Source: Deltaproteobacteria bacterium (GTDB lineage Bacteria; Myxococcota_A; Polyangia; JAAYKL01). From it: a DNA stretch of 64,000 nt. The DNA lies in contig JAUVDV010000005.1 of the NCBI GenBank assembly GCA_030595125.1, positions 27,878 through 91,877 of the forward strand. Reading direction: 5' to 3'. The position numbers were made by a program, and so were the translations under genes. Positions 7,756 through 17,100 of this stretch are shown here, in pieces; position 1 is the stretch's first letter; every line of letters begins with the position of its first letter. The notes beneath the pieces were generated by a model. That model ran no database searches. It had not been told where the DNA came from and was given only the letters and a program-made list of their open reading frames with translations.

Positions 7756-10700
7756 ATGAAGCAAATTCAATCAATCGACGATTTTGGAATGCTGAGTAGT
7801 CGTTTGCACGGAGACAGGGATATGGAGATCCCTACAATAGTCATCTCGGCCGGTACGTGCGGGCAAGCATGCGGCGCCAATGACTTAATACGGATAGTCA
7901 AACGTGAAATTATTTCAAACGGGCTACTGGGAAAGGTCGGGTTGCGAGTTACGGGGTGTCACGGATTTTGTCAGATAGAGCCGTTGATGTTGATAGAGCC
8001 GGCGGGGACGCTATATCCAAATGTTGAGATGGATGATGTGGCGAGAATTGTCGAGGCCGTTGTCAACAACGACATAGTTGAGGAGCTTCTTCCCAGAGAT
8101 CCGGAAAGCGGGAACCCCATAACACAGGAAAGCGATCTGCCTTTTTATAGAAATCAAAGAATGACGATATTGGAGCGAAATAAGAAAATAGATCCAATCA
8201 AGATATATGATTACGTCGTGTGGGATGGGTACAAGGGGCTGGCTTCATTGCTGGCCAAATCCGAGCCGAAAGAGGTGGTCGAGGAGGTCAAACGTTCCGG
8301 TATAAGAGGTCGCGGCGGCGCCGGGTTTTCCACCGGAATGAAGTGGGAGTTCCTGTCCAGACAGCCCGGCGACAAGGGCAAATTTCTGGTATGCAATGCG
8401 GATGAAGGCGATCCCGGCGCCTACATGGATCGCAGCATCCTCGAGGGAAATCCGCACAGCATTATCGAGGGGATGATCATCGGGGCGTACGGCACAGGTG
8501 CCACCAGGGGCGTCATATATGCGCGTGCCGAATATCCTCTGGCGATAAAGCATCTGACCATCGCGCTTCGGCAAGCTCGCGATCTGGGTGTTCTGGGCGA
8601 GAATATATTGGGGACCGGGTTCTCCTTTGACATCGACATAGTGAGAGGCGCTGGGGCGTTTGTTTGCGGCGAGGAGACCGCGCTCATACGCTCGATCGAA
8701 GGAAAGATGGGCGAGCCGCGTCAGCGACCCCCGTTTCCCATAACAAAAGGTATCCACGGCAAGCCGACCGCGATCAACAATGTCGAGACATGGGCCAATG
8801 TCCCCGTGATCTTCAGGCTAGGGGCAGGGGAGTATGCAAAGGTAGGAACAAAGGGCAACTCAGGTACCAAGATCTTCAGCCTCGTGGGCAAGATCAAGAA
8901 CACCGGGCTGGTCGAGGTTCCCATGGGCACGACCATCGGAGAAATTGTTTTCGACATCGGTGGCGGATCACCCGGAGATGCCAGGATCAAGGCCGTGCAG
9001 ACGGGAGGGCCTTCGGGCGGCTGCATCCCCGTTGAAAAATTCGATCTTCCCGTAGATTACGACAGCCTTGCCAAGGCCGGATCGATCATGGGCTCGGGCG
9101 GCATGATCGTGATGGACGAGAACACCTGCATGGTCGACGTGGCCAAGTATTACATGAACTTCCTCAAGGACGAGTCGTGCGGCAAGTGTTTCTCATGTCG
9201 CAAGGGCACCCAGCGGATGTACGAGATCCTGGACGGCATCTCAAAGGGAGAAGGTACACTTGATGATCTGGACCTCCTCGAGGAGCTGGCCATAGCGGTC
9301 AAGGACTCGACAATGTGTGGCCTGGGACAGACCGCGTCCAACCCGGTCCTGAGCACGCTCAAGTATTTCACGGAGGAGTACCGGCGCCACATCGTGGACA
9401 AGAGATGCGACGCCCTCGTATGCAAGGAGCTGACAGGAGCGCCTTGCCAGGCGACGTGTCCGGTGGGAACCGAGGCCTGGCGTTACATTGCGCATATCGG
9501 AAAGGGAGAGTTCGAGAAGGCCTATCTGGCCATCAGAGAACCGAACCCGTTCCCGTCCGTTTGCGCGCGCGTCTGCAATCACCCGTGCGAATCGAGATGC
9601 CGCGCGGGGGAGAGCGGCGGCGAGCCGATCGCGATAAGGGCTCTCAAACGTTTTGTTACAGACCGTGTCGATCCGGGCGCCTACAAGCCGATGCGCCTCG
9701 TGAAAAGCGATCCCAAGATGCCAGGGATCGCGATTGTAGGCTCCGGGCCGGCCGGTTTGACTGCGGCCCATGGGTTGTCGCTTATGGGATATAAGGTCAC
9801 GATTTTCGAAGCAGAGGATAGTCCCGGAGGCATGTTGACGGCGGCCATTCCGGCCTATCGCCTGCCTCGCGAGGTGCTGCAAAAAGAGATCGATTCGCTC
9901 ATCGACGAGAATGTCACGCTCGAATGCAACCGCGCGTTGGGCCGTGACTTCACCCTCCAGGAGCTGTTGGACGACGATTACAAGGCGGTCTACCTGGCGA
10001 TGGGCGCGCACAAGAGCAGACGACTCGGGCTGGCGGACGAAGACGCAAAGGGTGTGCATCCGTCTATCAATTTCCTGAAGGCGTTCAATCTGCGTGGCGA
10101 GAGTCTGGTAGAAGGCCGTGTCGGGGTCGTGGGCGGCGGCAACTCGGCGATCGACGCAGCCCGGGTGGCGCTTCGGCAGGAAAAAGTGGACAGCGTCACG
10201 ATTCTGTATCGCAGAACCCGCGAGGAGATGCCCGCTTTCCCCGAGGAGATAGACGCCGCGCTCGAAGAGGGGATAGAGCTTGTTACACTGGTCACCCCTG
10301 CAAAGATCCTCTCCAGGGACGGGCAGCTGGAAGGAATCGAATGTCTCAGGAACGAGCTCGGTGCTTACGACTCGAGCGGTCGCAGAAGGCCGATCCCGAT
10401 CGATGGGTCGGAGTACACAATCCCGCTCGACAACCTGATCGTGGCCATCAGCGAAAGTTCCGATCTGGACTGCGTTGAGGGGTCCGGCGAAGCAAAGATC
10501 GACACAGCTGACAATGACCGAATCAAGGTTAACCCCAAAACGCTCTGCACAAACCTGCCAGGCGTATTTGCCGGCGGGGACGTTACGACCGGTCCGTCCA
10601 CCGTGGTAGAGGCCGTCGCTGCGGGCAAGAAGGCCGCAGTTGTGATCGACCGTTACGTCCGAGGTGACGAACTTGAACAACCTGCTTCTCCGGTTGTTCC

Positions 10701-10935
10701 CAAGATCTACATAGAGCCCGGGGCGTCTGTCGATGAAGAGAGCGAAGCATCGCGGCCTCGGCAGCCGGAGATTTCCGCAGAGTCGAGAAAACGCGGTTTC
10801 GAAGAAGTGGAGCTGTCACTGACAGAGGAGGATGCGATTCGCGAATCATCCAGGTGTCTAAGGTGCGATCTTGAATTCACCAGGCCGAATCAGGATGAGG
10901 TTGAAAAATCGACAGCAGAAAGCAAACCGGCATGA
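7756..10935 (+). CDS. NuoF-like NADH:FMN subunit fused to NfnB/GltD-like FAD oxidoreductase
   Basis: A fused flavoprotein of about 1059 residues. In order: a thioredoxin-like domain with CGQAC and CHGFC (a [2Fe-2S] site as in HydB); a NuoF core with the NADH/FMN glycine stretches (GIRGRGGAGFSTG, CNADEGDPGAYMDR); the NuoF [4Fe-4S] motif CGKCFSCRKG...MCGLG; a linker with eight Cys arranged as in GltD/DPD/NfnB N-termini (CKELTGAPCQATCPVG, CARVCNHPCESRC); an FAD site IVGSGPAGLTAAHG; and an NAD(P) site VGGGNSAIDAARVA. NuoF transfers hydride from NADH to FMN, and NfnB/GltD handles NADPH at an FAD. I chose ATG 7756; an in-frame TTG at 7705 would add 17 residues. It overlaps the next gene by ATGA. 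Whether it bifurcates electrons cannot be read from sequence. Confidence 0.9.
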   Translation: MKQIQSIDDFGMLSSRLHGDRDMEIPTIVISAGTCGQACGANDLIRIVKREIISNGLLGKVGLRVTGCHGFCQIEPLMLIEPAGTLYPNVEMDDVARIVEAVVNNDIVEELLPRDPESGNPITQESDLPFYRNQRMTILERNKKIDPIKIYDYVVWDGYKGLASLLAKSEPKEVVEEVKRSGIRGRGGAGFSTGMKWEFLSRQPGDKGKFLVCNADEGDPGAYMDRSILEGNPHSIIEGMIIGAYGTGATRGVIYARAEYPLAIKHLTIALRQARDLGVLGENILGTGFSFDIDIVRGAGAFVCGEETALIRSIEGKMGEPRQRPPFPITKGIHGKPTAINNVETWANVPVIFRLGAGEYAKVGTKGNSGTKIFSLVGKIKNTGLVEVPMGTTIGEIVFDIGGGSPGDARIKAVQTGGPSGGCIPVEKFDLPVDYDSLAKAGSIMGSGGMIVMDENTCMVDVAKYYMNFLKDESCGKCFSCRKGTQRMYEILDGISKGEGTLDDLDLLEELAIAVKDSTMCGLGQTASNPVLSTLKYFTEEYRRHIVDKRCDALVCKELTGAPCQATCPVGTEAWRYIAHIGKGEFEKAYLAIREPNPFPSVCARVCNHPCESRCRAGESGGEPIAIRALKRFVTDRVDPGAYKPMRLVKSDPKMPGIAIVGSGPAGLTAAHGLSLMGYKVTIFEAEDSPGGMLTAAIPAYRLPREVLQKEIDSLIDENVTLECNRALGRDFTLQELLDDDYKAVYLAMGAHKSRRLGLADEDAKGVHPSINFLKAFNLRGESLVEGRVGVVGGGNSAIDAARVALRQEKVDSVTILYRRTREEMPAFPEEIDAALEEGIELVTLVTPAKILSRDGQLEGIECLRNELGAYDSSGRRRPIPIDGSEYTIPLDNLIVAISESSDLDCVEGSGEAKIDTADNDRIKVNPKTLCTNLPGVFAGGDVTTGPSTVVEAVAAGKKAAVVIDRYVRGDELEQPASPVVPKIYIEPGASVDEESEASRPRQPEISAESRKRGFEEVELSLTEEDAIRESSRCLRCDLEFTRPNQDEVEKSTAESKPA

Positions 10936-11609
10936 TTAATTTGACGATCAACGGGTTGAAGGTTTCGATCGAGGACGGATCGACGGTTCTTGAAGCCGCG
11001 CAATTCCTGGGTTTTCCCATCCCCACGCTCTGTCACATGGAAGGCCTCGAGCCGTACGGCGCCTGCCGCCTCTGTCTGGTGGAAATCGGAAAAGCGCCGA
11101 ATGCAAAATTGGTTTCTTCGTGCACGTATCCGGCGCAAGAAGGACTCGTCGTTCGCACGGCGTCCTCGCGCGTCTTGAAGGCGCGCAAGATGGTCATCGA
11201 ATTGCTTCTGGCGAGCTGCCCTCAATCGAAGGTGATTCAGGACATAGCGGCGGCTCACGCGGTGAATCAGCAACGCTTCAAGCAGGAGCACGAGGACTGC
11301 ATCCTTTGCGGGCTGTGCGTGCGGATGTGCAAGGAGCAGATGATGGCTGGCGCAATCGGCTTTCGGGGCAGGGGCGAGAACCGTAGTCTGGGTACGCCGT
11401 TCGATGCGAAATCCGAGGAGTGTCGTTTTTGCGGCGGCTGTATGTATGTCTGCCCTGCGTGTCAGCTCAGATGCACCTTTAACGAACCGGAAAAGGCGAT
11501 CTGCGGTGGTTGTCAGAACCTTAGCCCCCCTTGCGTGGAAGAAGAAAAGTTCGACGACATGATGTGCTACATGTCGCCCTGCGTCGCCTGTGAAATCGAT
11601 AAGTCGTGA
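10932..11609 (+). CDS. HoxU/NuoG-N-like iron-sulfur subunit
   Basis: A 225-residue electron-transfer subunit equal to the N-terminal third of NuoG or the diaphorase subunit HoxU. A plant-type [2Fe-2S] ferredoxin domain (CHMEGLEPYGACRLCLVE, then a Cys after about 14 residues) is followed by a Cys-rich NuoG-type segment and ferredoxin-like motifs (CILCGLCVRMC, CRFCGGCMYVCPAC). An extra Cys-rich tail (CGGCQ, CYMSPCVAC) may bind a further cluster. It has no H-cluster or molybdopterin domain, so by itself it is neither a hydrogenase nor a formate dehydrogenase. The start codon overlaps the stop of the NuoF-like fusion, supporting a stoichiometric complex. Confidence 0.88.
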   Translation: MINLTINGLKVSIEDGSTVLEAAQFLGFPIPTLCHMEGLEPYGACRLCLVEIGKAPNAKLVSSCTYPAQEGLVVRTASSRVLKARKMVIELLLASCPQSKVIQDIAAAHAVNQQRFKQEHEDCILCGLCVRMCKEQMMAGAIGFRGRGENRSLGTPFDAKSEECRFCGGCMYVCPACQLRCTFNEPEKAICGGCQNLSPPCVEEEKFDDMMCYMSPCVACEIDKS

Positions 11610-11632
11610 TTTTCAAAAAGGAGTAAACCGCA

Positions 11633-13213
11633 ATGTCATTTTCAAAAGTCAACCGTTCTGCGGCAACACTGAGCAAGAACAGAACCGAGGATTCAATCCA
11701 TCCGGGTTCGGGTATGTGCACCACCTGCGTGGACGGTTGCATCGGCATGTGTGAAATCGGTAAGTCCGCGTATCGTGGTCACGAGGTGATCTATCCCCAG
11801 CCGTTTGGAGTGATAACAACGGCGTCTGAAAAGGATTACCCGGTGGACTACTCGCACCTCAACATAATCGGTGGAGTCGTCGGCGCCCAGGGCATCGAAG
11901 CGGACAGCGACAAGGCGGTCTTCCCGGCCGTGGATCTCGAGGTGCGCTTTGGCCACGACGACGGATTGAAGTTCCGTTTGCCGATCATGATCCCGGGCAT
12001 CGGATCGACCAACATCGCAAAGAACAACTGGGAAGGTCTCGCCATCGGAACGGCCCTCGCCGGCACCGGCCTGACCATCGGAGAGAACGTCGTGGGCATG
12101 GATCCCGAGTCGGTCTTCAAGAACGGCAAGGTTGTGAGCGCGGTTGATCTCAAGAGGCGGGTCAAGCTGTTCAAGGATAACCAGATCGACGGCTACGGCG
12201 CGATTGTCGTCCAGGCCAATGTGGAAGACACGAGGTTGGGCATTCAGGAGTACGCCATCAATACCCTGGGCGCCGAGGTCGTGGAATTGAAATGGGGCCA
12301 GGGCGCCAAGAACATCGGCGGCGAGGTCAAGATCCGCGATTTGAAAAAGGCCCAGATGCTCTACGATCGCGGTTATGTGGTGTTGCCCAACCCAACCGAT
12401 CCCACTGTGATCGAGGCCTTCAAGCGCGGAGCATTCAAGGAGTTCGAGCGCCATTCCAGGGTGGGCATGGTCACCGAAGAGGGCTTTGCAAAGCGAGTGG
12501 AAGAACTGCGCAAGGCCGGCGCAAAGTACATCTTCCTGAAAACCGGCGCGTACAGGCCTGAGGCGCTGGCGATGGCTATCTCCTTCGCATCGAAATACAA
12601 AATTGATTTGCTCACGGTGGACGGGGCCGGCGGCGGTACGGGAATGAGCCCTTGGAGGATGATGAACGAGTGGGGCATCCCCCCGGTGGAACTACACTCG
12701 CTTCTCTATCAATACGCCAAGCGCCTGGACGACAAGGGAGAGCACGTGCCCGCGATCGCAGTGGCCGGCGGTTTCACATTCGAGGACCAGATGTTCAAGG
12801 CCCTGGCCATGGGCGCGCCCTATGTAAAGCTGGTTGGCATGGCCCGCGCTCCCATCGCGGCCGCCATGGTGGGCAAGACGATCGGCAAGGCGATCCGCGA
12901 GTACAACCTGCCGGTATACGTGGAGCGGTTCGGCAACAACATCGACGAGGTCTTCGTGACCGCCGCACATCTTCGCAAGGAGATGGGCGACAAGGAGTTC
13001 GACAGCCTCCCGACCGGGGCGATCGGGCTCTACACGTACTACGAGCGCCTCGGGCAGGGCCTGCGCCAGCTCATGGCCGGAAGCCGCAAGTTCGCTCTGA
13101 AGTACATGACGCGGGACGACCTCACGTGCCTGACAAAGGAATCCGCCGAGATCACCGGCATCCCTTACGTGATGGATCTCGACAAGAAGAGAGTGGACGA
13201 AATTCTCGGTTAA
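11633..13213 (+). CDS. FMN-binding glutamate synthase-domain protein
   Basis: A 526-residue protein whose bulk (about residues 60-500) is the FMN-binding TIM-barrel domain of glutamate synthase. It shows the family stretches LKWGQGAKNIGGEVK, VDGAGGGTGMSP and VAVAGGFTF-type phosphate loops. This domain reduces 2-iminoglutarate to glutamate. There is no glutaminase (class II amidotransferase) domain, so it is the short archaeal-type protein, and ammonia would have to come free or from another protein. The N-terminus has CTTCVDGCIGMC (CxxCxxxCxxxC), a likely [4Fe-4S] site that could take electrons from the preceding subunits. AAGGAG lies 9 nt before the ATG. The true substrate is not certain; other substrates are possible in this family. 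Confidence 0.87.
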   Translation: MSFSKVNRSAATLSKNRTEDSIHPGSGMCTTCVDGCIGMCEIGKSAYRGHEVIYPQPFGVITTASEKDYPVDYSHLNIIGGVVGAQGIEADSDKAVFPAVDLEVRFGHDDGLKFRLPIMIPGIGSTNIAKNNWEGLAIGTALAGTGLTIGENVVGMDPESVFKNGKVVSAVDLKRRVKLFKDNQIDGYGAIVVQANVEDTRLGIQEYAINTLGAEVVELKWGQGAKNIGGEVKIRDLKKAQMLYDRGYVVLPNPTDPTVIEAFKRGAFKEFERHSRVGMVTEEGFAKRVEELRKAGAKYIFLKTGAYRPEALAMAISFASKYKIDLLTVDGAGGGTGMSPWRMMNEWGIPPVELHSLLYQYAKRLDDKGEHVPAIAVAGGFTFEDQMFKALAMGAPYVKLVGMARAPIAAAMVGKTIGKAIREYNLPVYVERFGNNIDEVFVTAAHLRKEMGDKEFDSLPTGAIGLYTYYERLGQGLRQLMAGSRKFALKYMTRDDLTCLTKESAEITGIPYVMDLDKKRVDEILG

Positions 13214-13282
13214 CCCCTCCTCAACGACTATCTTCGACTCGCGGAAGTTGACGCGAGCGGGGAATAGACTAGAAAAAGATAC

Positions 13283-14146
13283 ATGACTCGCTGTTTTTTT
13301 GTCTCCGATCTGCACGGGTTCCAGGATCGATATCGCAAGCTCTTCGATGTGATCCTCGATGAGGCACCCGGGGCGGTTTTTATGGGCGGAGATTTGCTTC
13401 CATCCGGCCTGCTTCCCGAGACATCGACAGAGGCCTGGCATCAGGATTTTGCAAACGATTTCCTGGCAAGGGAGTTGGAGAAGCTCAGGGTCGATATGGG
13501 AACGCGTTTTCCAAGGATCTTCGTGATCATGGGAAACGACGACCCTCGTTTTCATGAGCCTTCGATGCAGGCGGTGGCGGCAAGAGGCTTGTGGGAGTAC
13601 ATCAACGAACGGCATGTGTCCCTGGGTGAGTACTCCATTTTCGGGTATTCGTACGTTCCGCCTACACCGTTTCGCTTAAAGGACTGGGAGCGTTACGATG
13701 TCTCCAGATACGTGGATCCGGGCTGCGTGTCACCGGAAGAGGGGGCGAGATCCATCCCTGTCACCGAGTCCCAGGCGAGGTATTCCACCATCGCCGGGGA
13801 TCTTAAATCTCTGATTGACGGATATGACCTCGATAACTCTGTATTTCTCTTTCATTCTCCGCCGTACAAGAGTGTTCTCGATCGTGCCGGGCTCGATGGG
13901 AAAATGATAGATTACGTGCCTCTGGACGTGCATGTGGGCAGCATCGCGATACAGCGGTTCATTTCGGAGATGCAACCTTCAATTACACTTCACGGCCATA
14001 TTCATGAGTCCGTCAGGATTACAGGATCGTGGCGGGAGCAAGTAGGGCGAACTCATGTCTTTGGAGCCGCCCACGACGGGTCTGAACTCGCCCTTGTGAG
14101 GTTTGATCTGGAAAACCCGCAAGATGCAACTCGCGAATTACTTTGA
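13283..14146 (+). CDS. Calcineurin-like metallophosphoesterase
   Basis: A 287-residue cytosolic phosphoesterase with the binuclear-metal motifs of the family: DLHG near the N-terminus, GGDL about residue 35, GNDDPR about residue 90, a HSPPY block, and LHGHIHES near residue 235. The GNDDP and HSPP motifs resemble the subgroup often annotated as DNA-repair or nucleotide phosphoesterases, but the substrate cannot be told. It follows the glutamate-synthase-like gene by 69 nt on the same strand and may or may not share its transcript. A small hairpin (CTCGCG/CGCGAG, 13238-13257) lies between them. It is convergent with the ATP-grasp gene. Confidence 0.85.
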   Translation: MTRCFFVSDLHGFQDRYRKLFDVILDEAPGAVFMGGDLLPSGLLPETSTEAWHQDFANDFLARELEKLRVDMGTRFPRIFVIMGNDDPRFHEPSMQAVAARGLWEYINERHVSLGEYSIFGYSYVPPTPFRLKDWERYDVSRYVDPGCVSPEEGARSIPVTESQARYSTIAGDLKSLIDGYDLDNSVFLFHSPPYKSVLDRAGLDGKMIDYVPLDVHVGSIAIQRFISEMQPSITLHGHIHESVRITGSWREQVGRTHVFGAAHDGSELALVRFDLENPQDATRELL

Positions 14147-14162
14147 GGAGATCTCGTGTGTG

Positions 14163-17100
14163 CTATTCCTTCTTGAGCGGAAGCTGTAGCGCCGCATCGG
14201 TGACGGCTCCGATCTTTATGGCGAAGCTGCTGCGTTTCTCGATGTCCTCGTCGGTGATGATATGCACGTCCAGCAAGCCATCGCTGCGACTGCCCGTCTT
14301 CAGGTAGTTCAACTCATCGAGGCAATTACTCCATCCCTCCAGCCAATGCTCCAGCTCCCGTCGCTGCTGTTCGTTACCGCTGAAATGGATCAGGAGATCT
14401 ACATCGCTTGCCGGCCCTGCCGTGGCGTTCTTGGTGCTGCCAAAAAGATATATGCCATCGACTCCGTATCGCTGAGCGTCGAGGGTGGCGCCAATTCTTT
14501 CGGCCATTCTGTGACGCCATTTCCAATGATCCTCAATTTCGAGTCCCCTGCTTTCCATTGACTCGTCTTCGTAGGCGACGGGCGACTCGGGTGGACAAAG
14601 AATTCCTACCGCTTCTTCCCTGGCCGCGTTCATCAGAATTCTGAGTATTTTTCCATCGGTCACTTTTTGGATGTCGATGACCTTTATAACTTTTTCCAGA
14701 TCCCCAAACTGCGGCAGGATGTTCTTGAGGAGGTTTGGTGAGTTCGAGAGGAAATCTTCGTTGAAGGAAATGCCCTTGTCGTCCGGATAGAGCGGCAGAT
14801 AGCGGATAGATGCCTCTACCAGATCCTGGAAGAAATGCGTGCCAAAGGAAAGATCCGGGACATAGGCGCCTTTCTTGCGCGCTATCTCGATGAGCACCGC
14901 CGTGTTGTTGATGTCCGAATATGTTACTCGAATACCCAGTTTGATATCACCGCGACTCCCCCAACGTCCCGGCCCCATCAACACGAACTGTCGTTTGGGC
15001 AGCAGCTTGTTCAGCTGACCTATCGCCATTCCGACCGACACCAGCGAAGAATGATCCTCGAGTTTTCCGTATTCGTCCGGCGAAACGTAGACTACGTGAG
15101 TGATGTCCGGGATTCGCCCATTCGATATGTACTTGTTCGCGCTAAAGAGAAGGTTCTCAGGGGGGATATGTTTGGGTATCTGGGCACTCTCAACGTCCAT
15201 GGAATGGCTCTGTGGCCGACATTGAAGGAGGTACAGGACGTTTCCCACCGAAGCGAACTCGATATCTACAGGAGTACCCATGGATTCTTCGAGTGTCTGG
15301 AGAATCGCGCGCATCTGTTTTAGAAACGGCGTGTTGCGAAAGAGCCCTTCAAAGGTGATGACGATGTCATCCTCTCGATAGTCGGTGGTCAGCGCGTTTG
15401 GCGCCTTCAATCTGTCGTCGCTGTATACTGAAACTATTTGTTCTATCTGTGGGAATTCGTTTCCGAGATCACGGATGATGGAGGAAAATTCCATGGTCTG
15501 GAACTTGTTGTTTACGAGATCAATTACATCCAGGTATTTCGGCGAGTACCTGACCATGTCTTCAAATGATGCATTTACTCGCAGGCGCGGCTGTCCCGGA
15601 GCGGCCAACACCGGATAATCATCGGTCAGCCTGTCAACAGCGCGAGTTCCGAGGCCGGGTACAATTCGAACAAGACCGTCCTCGCGTCTGATTCTCGACG
15701 ACCAACGGAACTCATTGTTGCTGAATGATACTCCGGCAAAGGATGGCAAGAAATAGTTACCGGCCCGTGTTCCCACTACCTCCTGGATCATGATCCCCAT
15801 CTCTTCAAAGAAATCAAGGAGACCTCGTTCGGCTCTGTACTCAATAGGGTCCGGGCCGAACGTGGAGGCGTATACCTCGGCGATGGCGTCCATGAGCGCT
15901 TCGAGGCGAGCCTCCTTGTCACCCTGGTTCGCGAGAAATAGGCTCTTGTATTTACCGGAGAAAGCAGAACCGAGTCTGTCCTCCAGAAGGCTGGAACTAC
16001 GTACTATCAGAGGCACATCTCCAAAGTCGTCCAGAGCCATGGAGAGGCCCTTTTTCATCTCCTGGGGGAAGTGTAAGTTCTTGAACACCTTGACGAGGTG
16101 TGGATACTCCTGGCGAACCTCTTCTACGGTTTTGTATTTTTGCTCGTGAACGTCCTCGATGGCGTTGAACCTGACGAACTCCAACAATCCATCGGAGGCC
16201 ACGTACCAGGTTTTTGGGACGCGAATTTCACCGAGATCACCAGTGTGATGATTGTTGTTTTGCAGGATTTTGTTTGCGAGGAACAAGCCGGCACTCTTGC
16301 CGCCCAGCTTTCCGTTGCTCCCGGCGGGAGAGACCATTCTCCCCACCAGTTCGAAGAAATCCTCAATCTCTACGTGGTTCTTTGCGATATTGATGAACTC
16401 AAGTTGATCGGTAAAGAAACGCCTTGTCAGGGAGACGCATGCGCTCGCGAGCGCGGAGCGAGGCAGTTCGGATTTATCATGGACAAGATGTTGATACTTC
16501 ATCAGCGCGTCGGTGATGGTGGAGAGTGGGGCGTGTGCGTTGACCAATGATCTTACCAGGAAGCCGGACTTGTCCTCGCCGATCCACTTCTTGATAGAGG
16601 CCAAAATTTCCAGATCGCTCAGGTATAACGTGGCGATCCGGAAGGCCTCCTCGCCAAGCGAAACAAGACCTTCTGTGTCGGTCTTCTTCAGGGGCTGGTT
16701 GGTTTCCCCGATGACGCCATCTGTCCACATACCCCCACCATATCTCGCAAGCAGAGACTCGGCCTCATCCACCCCGCGCCAGCACAGGTGATTCATCATC
16801 TTTCGAATGATCCTGCCGAAGAGGTTGGGATCGGTTTGCCACATGAGATCCAGTGCGAGACGCCATTCTCCGCGATCCCCGCCATTGTTTCTCTGAGGGG
16901 TCCTGGACAACACCCGGAACATCTCTCTGGTTTGTTGGTGAAGAATGAAGTGTCCGAGGCGATCTGCGATTGTCTCAATGAGCTTGGATTCCTCCTTGAG
17001 AAAAGGCCCATCGTCAGCTGGTGGTCGGTCTTCGTTGTATGAAACCAGGAGTCTTCCGCTCAGGGATTCACCAGCGTAAATATCCGCGCATTGCGTCCAC

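Noticed and set aside
9241..10680. A 479-codon open frame opposite the NuoF-NfnB fusion
   Set aside because: Antisense to a motif-rich gene, no recognisable domain.
6787..11609. An electron-bifurcating [FeFe] hydrogenase or NAD-dependent formate dehydrogenase operon
   Set aside because: The diaphorase subunits fit, but no H-cluster, NiFe or molybdopterin domain is encoded; the HoxU-like protein stops after its ferredoxin part.
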